DNA of 64,000 bases from Trileptium ribeirensis (lineage: Eukaryota > Nematoda > Enoplea > Enoplida > Thoracostomopsidae): the NCBI GenBank assembly GCA_030248225.1, contig JASANE010028067.1:1-64000 (forward strand), written 5' to 3'. The notes below the pieces were generated by a model that did not search any database, was not told the origin of the DNA, and saw nothing but the letters and a program-made list of their open reading frames with translations. A program made the position numbers and the translations under genes. Positions 22,070 through 47,627 of the stretch are shown here, piece by piece. Position 1 is the first letter of the stretch. The number at the start of each line of letters is the position of its first letter.

Positions 22070-25000
22070 AGACCGGGTGAGTAAGGGGCGAGGATTCCAA
22101 TACCCCCTCGAGCCGCCAAGAGTTTCCATGTCAAATTCTTGGCCAGCTATTCGGGGTCCAAGAATCTCTCTCTGTTCGGCCAGCCAATCGGGTATCGTTC
22201 AGAACAGATAAACTACAACTGAATAGTAGTCGATAGCTACTATACAGTGTTAGTAACCTAGTTCGTTAGCCAATTGGGCTTGTGTAACAACCGGCACGTA
22301 TTAGCGTAAATATAAGGCTCAGGTTAAGGCTATTAACCCTGCAATCTTCCAGCCAATGGGGGGTCGGTTTTATCAACCCAAAAGAGCCTTAATAAAGTAT
22401 TAAATAACGTAAGCCTTAACCGGCGTCACTCAAACCATACCGCATTTGTGAGAAATCCGGGGCAGGTGTATTCCATAAGGAAGGTATTAGTGTAAATCTA
22501 GCTCATAGGTTGAGCTATCTATATTCTTGTGCAGTTGTCAGCCAATCGGGGGCGATTGTACCAACCTCAAAAGACGCGTATTAGGATCAGCAATAACCTA
22601 ACATTAAAGCTAATAATGTCGTAGGGGTTCGGAGTGAAGTGCCAATGTGCAAAGTTAGATCAAGTAAACGCAGAGCTGAAGTAGCCGGTGTGATTATAAC
22701 TCAAAGAGTTGACTTAATAGTACCTAAAAAGGACAGTACTCTAAATGTCTTACGGGTTTTGCGTGCGATAAAATTGTGCCTTAACATTTTATCCGGACTT
22801 TTATATATAATAAACGTTATTCGCTACACGTGTGTGCCTATTTATCTGGACAGTGAGTGCATTGGGCATAGTCGCGCCGTAACGCAAGACATAATGCAGC
22901 GGCAGTAGTTGCAAAAATAAAGAACGCGCGCCAACCGTATATCCCCTCCGGTATACTACTGGCCACAACTCGGACCATTTTTAGCAGTTGTTGTCTTGAT
23001 CTTCCGGATTTTTATTGCTGATTACTAGCCTAACGAATTACGCTATATTATTGTGTTTTCATATATATTTGCAAAACTTTGACATAGCTACCTTCGAATG
23101 GTAGCAGTTACATTTTTTATTACATAGTTGTGCTCCAGAGTTCCGTTTTACTTGTTGACTTTATGAATGGAGTTCAAAAGCAAGATTTCTGGATTCTTCA
23201 TGGGTTTATTTATTAATTAAGGGCATTAGCGGTGTTGGTGCACAAAGAATTGCGCGTAGGCCTGAACTATTTGGTTGTTGTGGTTTTTAGCCTTAGGTGG
23301 TGTATAATAGATCACAATTAGGTATTTTACTTCATAATTAGCCTTCAATTAGTAATAATGGATATCCAAATAAACACTATACTGGCAAATAATTAATACT
23401 TGGAGTGGTAACGTAATAGTTACCAATAGTTAGTAATATTTTATACTATCGGCCGAAGTATCGAGTGAGAAATTCCAGGGCAGGTAGCAGGTGGGTTCAG
23501 TGGTAGTAGCACGAGTTGTTGGAGTTGTCAGCCAGCCTGGGGCAGGCCAGCAAGAAGTGCTATTCTTGAGTAGACCAGAGCGAGTAAGGCGTGTGGATTC
23601 GAATTTAAGGGAAGTCCTTACCTCAAAACCACCCTAAGACCAGGCAGTCAAGGCCAGGGACTGAGCAAAAATCAAACTGCATAGTAGTCTACCGCTGCTA
23701 CAGTTTCACTTATATTAAATATAACGACTATATTAAAATAACTGGCAAGTAATAACTTAATCCTAAGGCACAGATTAAGGTAATTAAATAAATTTACGTG
23801 GCCAGCCAGCCGGGGGTCGTCGTATCAACTCAAAAGAGTCATCCATATCAAAGTAATAGTTAACCTAAACCAATTCGTTACCACTCAAATTGTAAGCAGT
23901 CTGCCAGCCACCCGGGCGCGATTGCATTAAATAAGGAATAGTTATTAGCGTAAATCTAAAGACTTAGGTTATCGTACTTAGTTACTTGTGCAGCTGTCAG
24001 CCAGCCGGGGCGGCTTTATCAACCTCACAAGAGGAGTAGTAAAATATATGGTACATAACCTAAACCTATATATCTCTAATGGAGATAAGGACGAACGAGT
24101 GAAGTACAATAGTGTGGCGGAATTTGCGGTAGCTCCGAAAAAGGCACAAAAGTTATCGATGGCTTAAAAAGCGTGATCTAACTAGACGGGGCTATAGCAT
24201 AGTGCCGCGAGCTAAATCTACGGGTGCCTAAACCATTGTGTGCTTTAATATTTTGTATCATTTTTAAGTAAACATTCTTGCTACGTCTTTGGTGCGTAAT
24301 TATCTTAAGCAAGAGTGACTAGAGCCGCGTTATTGTCGCCACGCAAAAATTAAGGCGTAGATACTGATCATGAAGAGCAAGGACGAGCGTCATACAAATC
24401 GTCCCACCGGCATACTACTGGCTACACCTCGAACCGCACAATCTTTGGTGTCGAATCATGTCCCCTTTCAGTTTCCGATAGGCGTTATAAGAAACTCCCC
24501 ATCCAACATCTACCCCCGTCTAAGTCGTAAAATATATTAGCACAAGGAATTGCGTGAGTGGTTCTAGTTTTAGGTCTCAGTGCGTGAACGAGTATAGAAT
24601 ATTTACTGTGTGCAGGAAGGTGTTATGGATGTTTAGAGAACTAAATAACATTATGTACCGTAGTGATATAATTTTATTTAACTTTAGTAATTGGTCCTAA
24701 AACCAAATATAAGGCTCAGGGTTAAAAGAACTAAGCTGCAAGATGGTATTGGTTCATAAATTAATAATTGTAACGGGAGCAAGCCATTCGGTTGTGACCG
24801 TTCTAATATAATTAATAATTCTAAATGTTAGGAACAGGTTAAGGTATTTATATAGCCTTATAACTGCAGTGCAAGTCATTCGGGTGTACTATGTAAATCT
24901 AAGGACCAGGATAAGTTATCGAGATAAATCACGGTAGCAAGCCATTCGGGCGTGACCGTGTTAAACTCACAAGAAGGCCAGACAAGGAAACTATTAGCAA

Positions 25001-25310
25001 TAAATTTAAAGCACAGGATAAGGTATTATATAATCGCACAGGCTGTAAGCCATTCGGATGTAGTGGTGCTAACCTCACAAAAGGAACGAATAAGGAACTA
25101 TTAGCGATAAATCTAAGGCAAAGGATAAGGTAGTTACATAATCGCACAGGCCGTAAGCCATTCGGGTGTAGTTGTGCCAACCTCACAAGAGGACTAAATA
25201 AGGAAACTATTTGCGATAAATCTAAGCCAAGGTTAAGGTATTATATATTCGCACAGGCTTCGCGCGATTCATGTGTAGTTGTGTCAACGTCATAAGAGGA
25301 TTACTAGTAG
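22070..25310 (+). mobile_element. Tandem array of diverged LTR-like units, period about 1.5 kb
   Basis: Two large units start near 22075 and 23570, recognisable by GAGTAAGG.G...GGATTC and by the pair CATAGTAGTC / GAATAGTAGTC. Each holds repeated submodules (TTAGCGTAAATCTAAGG...CAGGTTAAGG...GCCA.CCGGGG...CCAACCTCA) and ends in an LTR-3'-like module at 22630-22990 and 24085-24545 homologous to 15245-15788. The array is most simply a set of degenerate tandem LTRs downstream of the gag region. Confidence 0.6.
24830..25310 (+). repeat. Tandem repeat, about 115-bp unit, four or so copies
   Basis: Units carry AACTATTAGCGATAAATCTAAG, AGGATAAGGTA, AATCGCACAGG, GTAAGCCATTCGGGTGTAG and CCAACCTCACAAGAGG in a fixed order. 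Copies near 24930, 25040, 25150 and 25260 become worse towards the right end. No coding capacity. Confidence 0.8.
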
Positions 25311-25314
25311 AAAT

Positions 25315-26994
25315 ATCCTACTTCGCAGAACCACCATGAATTTATCAATATTTACCATATGTTCTGATAGGATGAAAATTTATTAACACATTACCCAACA
25401 TTATATCCTTCCCAATAACAGTTAAAAGTATCATATTTTCCATGCCCGTAAAGGGAGTTTCAGAATTACTGGGCACTCTGGTCATAAGTCTTCAGGCACA
25501 CCGTATTGCACAAATCAGCAACCCGCAGTCCAGAAACTTTGGGTTAGAAGGAAGAGGTTTGTGAGGGACGTGGCCGTCGGAGTCAGGCAGGCTACGTCTT
25601 TTATTGTCTGGAAACACATGGGCACAACTTGAACCCTGCACATCGACGCCAATAAGATTTTGACTATGTGTGAAAATAAAATTTGATTCGTGATTCTAAA
25701 GCGAATTTCAAATTTTTTGTCTACTGTTCGCCATAGCGGTTTCGGTATTTTGAAACTTCCAAAATGTCGATACATTATTATTGCGCATGTCAACCGATAA
25801 TCGGCCAAGCCTTAAATTAAATACTGCTTACTAGGCTTAGTATAAGCTATAGAGCAAATATTGGTATAAAAAGCATCTTATTAAAACAACAACGTTTATT
25901 TATGCCTCAAATCGTTAGTGTATCATAAAATACTCATGTAATAATGAACGGCAAACTCTGGTGTACAATTTTTGAAGTTTAAACAAAATATAGTAAACTA
26001 TATCCCGTCCATCACTAGTATTTATATACCTACGTAGCAGCGAATAACCGGAATTTAAACCAGATCCGAAACCGGAGCCTGGTATTTAACACTTATATAT
26101 AGTAAAACACATAAAAGAAGAAATGAAGGTACTGTGGATTTAAAATGTAGTAAAATAACTTTTACACTAAACTAACGTATTGCGATGACATTATTGTCCC
26201 TCTGGAATTTTCAAAAAATTGAGGAAGCTAATAGCGTTTATTTATCCATCAGTATCATTTTTCGCCCAGAGCAAAGAAATGCCTTTCACTATTCTGCCTG
26301 CGTAAATTGCATCAAACTGAATGTGTTTAAATGCGTGGAGCGTACACTAAACATTTCGCTCGGTCTCTAACCTCTCTCCTTTACTGGATATACTGGCTTT
26401 ACTGTATTTTCTTGTATGGTATTCCGTATAAAACTTGAAATTATTGGTGTATGTGGTTCCAAAAGAAAATAAAAGATATATACGATAAATTTCTGGTCAG
26501 TGTTCAGAGTGTTTAGGATTAGTTGTTTAACCAGTGGCCGTCACCTAGAAGATGATAACTTTCTGATTAAATGCTATAAATGAGACAAACTGTGCTACTG
26601 CCCGCATATTTAAAAAAATACAGTTCTTTGCAAAGAGTGTGGTTTCTGGCTGCGTTGCACACATGGTATTTACTTCAATGTAGACCGATTTACAAAGTAT
26701 ACAAGCGCACTGGCTGGCGCTTGGCACAATTTGTTAGCCATGCTTACAGCTAAGTACTTCTTAATAGTCCATACTCTGTTACCGAGTTGGACCGGTTTAA
26801 TTCTAACATACACCGCAGACTTCTGAATGGGTAAAACAGCTGCTACAAGCATCGAACATGGAAAATTTTTAAACCGGAATTGCGGTTACTCCCTGCAACA
26901 TAGTTATTTTAGATATCTCCCCGCTGTGTTTATATACGCCGATCATTAAAAAATTTTTAATCAAATTTATTATCGATTTGATTAACTTTTGAAG
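25315..26994. other. No confident gene; 5' flank of the RpS23 gene
   Basis: Short open frames on both strands have no recognised domain. The minus-strand frames at 26545-26852 contain a few Cys-x2-Cys-like spacings, but too few and in shifting frames. The promoter and 5' end of the ribosomal protein transcript should lie in the last few hundred bases. I see no TATA box or pyrimidine-tract start that I would commit to. Confidence 0.35.
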
Positions 26995-42124
<15,130 letters not shown>

Positions 42125-42216
42125 AACTGCTAATAATAATGATTATATGACAATTCATTAAAATTTGTTACTAGTTTATTATTATGTTGTTAATTAAGTT
42201 TAAATGTGTTTGTTAA

Positions 42217-42222
42217 AATAAA
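42217..42222 (+). promoter_or_regulatory. Poly-A signal of RpS23
   Basis: AATAAA lies 93 bases after the RpS23 stop codon in an AT-rich 3' UTR, a normal position for a short ribosomal-protein 3' end. Confidence 0.6.
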
Positions 42223-42257
42223 CAGTTGACTTGATATTTTTTGCGACACAGAATGAA

Positions 42258-42459
42258 TTATTGTATTGTATATACCGTGTCATAAACGATTTCGCCTAGA
42301 AGTACTACATGCGAAGCTGGGACCGCGGGGCCGACAGGCGCAGTATAACAAAAAATTCCAAGCGTTACTATTATAGATTTGTAAGTTATCGAATATAAGC
42401 AACTTATTAGACACGGGCATCTACGTGGCTGAGTGTTTTTAGCTTTTAACAAAACGCAG
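42258..42459. other. 3' flank of RpS23, nothing recognised
   Basis: AT-rich sequence between the ribosomal protein 3' end and a dispersed retroelement leader repeat. No feature was recognised. Confidence 0.3.
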
Positions 42460-42982
42460 CTGCATGGCGCAACTTCCTAACACCATTCCCATACGACCCC
42501 GGTTATAATAACCTCAAGGGTGGACCGTAAATTTTTACAATTTCTACACTTCTCCTGGTCAGACCCAAGAAGTTATGGAGCTTAGCAAGTCGCAGGCGAG
42601 CTTCACGAGGTGTGTTCGATTGGTTGCGCACGTGTCTAGTATCTGGTATGATTACTGAGGTCCTCCAGAGAGGTTGACATCGAAACTTGTTCGCAGGCCA
42701 TAATGTCAAACCGATATTCCCTATCCTGGTCTTGGCTGAAGTTGTTTAGGTCACTATGATTTGAAATATGAGTTTGAATGCGTGCCTGGACTCATCGAGC
42801 TATGATGGTAAACCTGGAAATTTGGAAGTAGCCAATGTGGCCCCCCACAGGGTTCCGACTGTCCCTGGAAGTTTAACGTCGGATGTTCGTAGCAATGATG
42901 TATTGGCAGTAATTATTTACTATGAACGGCAGGGGCTGGCTAACAAACTTCCGTGTAATTCACACATACTCTTTCGTCGAAC
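42460..42982 (+). repeat. Retroelement leader repeat, copy A
   Basis: Over 500 bases match 51538-52084 with about 90 percent identity (CAGCTGCATGG, CCTGGTCAGACCCAAGAAGT, ATGGAGCTTAGCAAGTCGCA, GTGGCCCCCCACAGGGTTCC). Copy A continues past 42966 into ATACTCTTTCGTCGAAC, which in the second locus is found only at 53568, about 1.5 kb further on. Confidence 0.8.
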
Positions 42983-42989
42983 GGTCAGC

Positions 42990-45800
42990 ACTGCTTAACT
43001 ACAGGTAAGGAAACAGGTTCCTAACGAATCGACGTCGGATCATTCCCTTAGCTACAATTTCCACATTATTCGTTGAATATTAGACTTTTAAACCTGGCAC
43101 TCGTAAGTATGAATAAAGATAACAAACAGACGTAGAAGCCACAAATAAAAATTGAAAGCCAGACCAAATACAAAAGCATACAAAGCGACACAAAGCGAGG
43201 ACTTACTCTTCCCTCAACGATGTTCCTTCAACTTAGGGAATCCAAACCCCAATAATTGTTCATATTTACTTAAACGCAACATTGGTAAATTCTCGAAACG
43301 CTTGAAGACTCAGCGAAGCCCGTAGTGGGGTATGTTCTCCTTTCTACGTTTTAAATCCACTCAGCCACCACGAATGACTGGAGCGCCGACGTACTAGTGG
43401 GCTACAAAACCTGAACTAAGCCGGCGAACCACAGATCGCCACATAAGTTCAACCAATTCTATGATCGTTCGGAAACTTTAACCGCGGTCATCTCAGGAAA
43501 AATGCTCTTACCCTGACTCAGCTCAGTGCATCATGTAAAACGAGGATTCTATTACATCCGCGTTATTTTGTTATCTACCTAAGACCACGGGGAATCAGAA
43601 GGACTTCGGCTAGCAAGTTTGCCCTATGCACCTGAATCGGAACTCGACCTTGTTGGTAAAATTCAAGACGTTGGTATAAGTAGCATGTCGGGGCGAGATG
43701 GTGGGACGACCTTGAGAATAAATCGACGCTGGGGGTGGGGGACAGTTAGCTACATTCATTGGCGAAATTTAATGGGCTCACCTACAGTCTATAACGCCCA
43801 TAACCTATAAACCGTCGTACCCAACTTAATTAAAACCAAAAACAAAATTAAGTCGCCGCCCAGAAAACTACATGAAAAAATATTAATGCAAGTGCGTCGG
43901 AGCCGGTCGGTGAAGTCGACCGAACTCCGCGCTACCGAAGTCGAACTGTTTCCTCAATTCAGAGTGTCGCTCGCAACCTCAAAATTTTCGGCCGTGTTTT
44001 GGAATAGCGATCTTGTCGCCATCCAATCGCCGTTGGTTGCTAACACCCACATTTTTGGATTTCGCCAGGATATCCAATCGAAAAATTTCCTGAAGTTTAG
44101 AGATGACAGCTACCATAAGCCGTCATTGCCCTTAAAGAGAGACGGCTTCAATCGAAATCGCCGACATCAAATTTCAACCCTCCGAATAGTCGGAGGTCGA
44201 ACATCTGCTATCTCGACCCCATTTTTTTGAAAAACGTGAACTCTGAAGCCTTAATTTCCGTTATGTATGCAGCCTCGATCATCCCATCAACGCCGGATGT
44301 TCCTTTAATTAGATCCAAAGTATTAATCATTGAACGTTAACACCTTCTCAAGTCATCAAAGAGCCCATCAATTATTAGCACTAAACCCCAAGACATATCA
44401 CTTCCCGCGACTCATCTAATCCAGTTCAAAACCAAAATCTGTTTCCTTTTTTGGCTGCTCAATCGTTTCCTCGTCACTTAAATCGATATCGTAGCGTCAA
44501 ACGCAATGATCGGCAATCAGGTCAGAGCATAATCGAAAAATGCTAACACCTCTCGTTCGCGCAATCCTTGAAGGACACTATTATTGTGACTGGCACGTTA
44601 TAGCCCGCTCATACATCATTCCAGCTACAGCGCCATCTGCTGCGTTGTCTTTCTCATCTGGACACACCGCCCAACCAATTTAGTTAATCCATCGTGATAT
44701 TGAATGTGACCCTCCATCATGAGGACACCTGAGAACGGCAAGCAAAATCGAATCTTATCACAATTCCTAGCTTACAACGCCAGCTTTCCGGCCTCCCAGG
44801 GGGGTCTGGGCCATCGGAAGGGCCCCAAGCTGGGGCATGGGGCGCGGCATTCGAACAGGGGGCGTCTGCCGGGCGGACTCCCTTGCCCGCGTCTCCCGGG
44901 GGCCGCTACCAGTCCCCAAACCTACCCCCTTTTTCATCCCGGTATACCTATGTATATACGTATTTATATGGTTAATAATAAAACTCTTGGATTTTATTTA
45001 TTTTATATACATATATATATATATACTTCTTCTTCTTTGTCCTTATTCGTGTTTCCGGCATTATTTATGATGTTGTCGAGGGCATGGCAGTAAGACAAAA
45101 CGGCCATGAGTTCGTGGCGGAAACAACAATCGACGGCCGGAAGGTCAGTCGAGGAGAAAAAGGAAACGAGAAAACAGAACAAAAGAAGAAAAAAGAAAGA
45201 GAGTGAGAGAAAGAGAGAGAGGGACGCGGGAAGGGGTAGGGCAGTGGATTCCCGAAGAAATTTCGGCGGGTCGGAGTTAGATTCATTCCCAGGACGAAAA
45301 ATGGCGTCGAATGACACCAAACACGAGGGACGCAGTATTGAGGCCAGACCCACTCCCGGTGGATGTACTTATAATAGTATAGGGGACTTAGGCGGTCTCT
45401 CTCGCCTTCGCTAAATACTCGCGCGGCCCTAGGTCGTGCTCGAACTACTTGACTTCCTTCCGTGGACTCGGAAAGTCGACCTTGTTCACTTGCCTCCATA
45501 GTTCAACGTTTCCTATATGGATTTTCAATAAATTCTCGAACGACGCGACCGGCTATTGCTTGTGCTTCAGGGTATCGCGCTGAACAGGTGGTCCCATTAG
45601 GTATTCTAGTAACTCCGATGGGTCTTTACGTTCTCCCCGGGCACGAACGGATTCTGTTCCTTTTCACTCTATTCCCCGGTCTTCTAATTCCCACTGCGCT
45701 AGTTGGTGTTGGCTCCGAGTTGTCCATCCACCAAACGACGGTACATTTGGAAAGCGCGAGTCGGGTGTGACGCGTTTGACGGGGCAAATGGCTGACTTAT
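42990..45800. other. No gene recognised; simple-sequence and GC-rich patches
   Basis: Open frames at 43619-44230 and 44719-45770 have no recognised domain. The stretch has a GC-rich block at 44780-44930, a TA-dinucleotide tract at 45005-45026 and a purine-only tract at about 45150-45240. It is probably retroelement debris: GACACAAAGCGAGGAC at about 43189 also occurs at about 51279 in the leader region of the other locus. Confidence 0.35.
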
Positions 45801-45809
45801 CGGTTGCTG

Positions 45810-46260
45810 CGGCGCTGGCGGTTTTATCGGGAGTGGTTCAAATCCCTGTGTAGAGGTTCATTAACAGCGATCATGGTGTTCAGTTGTCTAGTAAGCACGC
45901 CGGGGCGACGTCCTCGGTACAATTCGCGAGTAGCGGCAACAAATAGTTCATTATCATCTGTGAATATGAATTCCTCTTGCATGGTGTGGTGTAGGAATGC
46001 ATAGATATCCTCGTTGGCTCTTAGTTAATTGTCTTATAGCCTTAGTGTTTCGAAAAGAGACATCATTCGTGTCGCGCATGAATTTTCTAGGACAGTTACA
46101 TCCTATCGGACATTATGAATGTGTACTTCGTTAACGAATGCCATTCCGAGTCAAGCAATCCGGAAGCAGCGCCAGCTGCGGCGGCAATTAGGCTGGAAAA
46201 GCGTTTGTCCCTATGGGTAGTAAGATCGCACAATCGTTCATTGGCAACGCAGAAAGAATG
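45810..46260 (-). pseudogene. Broken minus-strand protein fragment, retroelement-like, unidentified
   Basis: Two consecutive minus-strand stretches read as plausible protein. One at about 46260-46100 has a basic RDKR tetrapeptide directly followed by an Ala/Gly-rich hydrophobic run. Another at about 46020-45840 (EDIYAFLHHTMQEEF and ATRELYRGRRPG) is rich in charged helices. They are in different frames with stops between. A basic site before a hydrophobic run is seen in envelope-type glycoproteins of retroelements, but the evidence is too thin for a family call. Confidence 0.2.
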
Positions 46261-46351
46261 CATCAGCAATTAATAGTAGTTAGTGTCCAGCACACCATGG
46301 TATGCCTGGACAGGTTCACGTTCAAGATCCATCAATAAGTTGAGAAGAGAG

Positions 46352-47026
46352 GAAGTTGGGATATTGGGAAGATGGGAAGTTGGGACGACGGGAAATTGGG
46401 AAGCATGGGAAATTGGGAAGTTGGGAAAATGGGAAGATGGGAAATTGGGAAGATGGGAAGTTGCGAAATTGGGAAGACGAGAAATTGGGAAGTTGGAAAG
46501 ATGGGAAATTGGGAAGATGAGAATTTGGGAAGATGGGAAGTTGGGAAATTCGGAAGATGGGAAGTTGGAAGATGGGCGAGATGGAAATTTGGGAAATTGG
46601 GAAGATTGGAAGTTGGGTAATTGGGAAGATGGGAGACTGGAAAGATGGGAAAATGGGAAGATGGGACGTTGGGAAATTGGGAAGATGGGGAGATGGGAAA
46701 TTGGGAAGACGGAAAATTGGAAAGATGCGAAATTGGGAAGATGGGAAGTTAGGAAATTTGGAAGATGGGAAATTGGGAAGATGCGAAGTTGAGAAGATGG
46801 GAAGTTGGGACATTGGGAAGATGGGAAATTGGGAAGAGGGAAACTGGGAAGATGGGAAATTGGGAAAATGGGAAGATGAGACGTTGGGAAATTGGGAAGA
46901 TAGGAAATTGGGAAGATGGGAAATTGGGAAGATGGGATAGTAGCAACTCCCATCTTCCCAATTTCCCAACTACCCATCTTCCCAATTTCCCATCTTCCCA
47001 ACTGGGAAGACGGAAGATGGGGAAAT
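46352..47026 (+). repeat. Minisatellite, 8-nt unit WTGGGAAR, with a strand flip at its end
   Basis: About 585 bases (46352-46937) are built from TTGGGAAR and ATGGGAAR octamers, often alternating as 16-mers. At 46948-47002 the complementary strand appears (CCCATCTTCCC, CAATTTCCC), then the G-rich strand returns to 47026 (ACTGGGAAGACGG). Open frames on both strands (up to 282 codons) simply read the octamer and are not genes. Confidence 0.95.
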
Positions 47027-47029
47027 TTT

Positions 47030-47627
47030 GTGCGTCTAATTGCACAGAGACACATAAATAGATAAAAATCTTCTCCGGGAAGTTGGGAAGCCCCTAAAGG
47101 TGACATGGGCCGACCCATTTGTCACACCTAAAAGGTGTTATTCTCCAAGTCGTTGATATGATTATCGAAAGAGTCCATTTCTGCAACGGTTGTCACTCGG
47201 CAATAACAGATAAGTCAATCTGGTCTTGATCCAAACGTCAACGAGCAATTATTGAGTTAGTGTCATGTTGTGTAGCAATTTCCTCTCCACCAAATCCAAA
47301 CGATACTTACGTTATTAATACACAATTCATACCACGTCGTCCCAGCAATAAGTATGGATACAACCCACTTCCCGTGATTTAGCAATCTAGATAGTGTATA
47401 AAGCGGTCAGCGTGAGTTTATTGGAAATGCCTCAAAACTCAGCGGACAGCGAAGCTTTTCCAGAATCGCACTTAACAGACAAGTCGCTCCCGTCGGTAGA
47501 CACCACGATAAAGTATACGCCTGTATATTTGATGTACCAATTTAATTATCCGTGTCACACACAATAAAAAAACAAAGCTTAACTAGTCAGTATTATTAGA
47601 TAGATTTTTAACCAGTAATGGCTCATT
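47030..47627. other. No feature recognised
   Basis: AT-rich, no domain and no match to other parts of the window noticed. Confidence 0.3.

Noticed and set aside
22070..25310. CRISPR-like array
   Set aside because: Units are about 115 bp without spacers, degenerate and in a eukaryotic transposon context.
26545..26852. Possible LIM-type cysteine-rich fragment on the minus strand
   Set aside because: Some Cys spacings and a KSVY segment recall a LIM domain, but the zinc ligands are incomplete and the matches fall in different frames.
45460..45800. Possible integrase fragment on the minus strand
   Set aside because: A short RYPEAQAIAG segment recalls integrase cores, but no DDE or HHCC motif is found around it.
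46270..47118. Long open frames on both strands (up to 282 codons)
   Set aside because: They only read the 8-nt minisatellite. A period of 8 bases gives open frames in every phase when the unit lacks stops.
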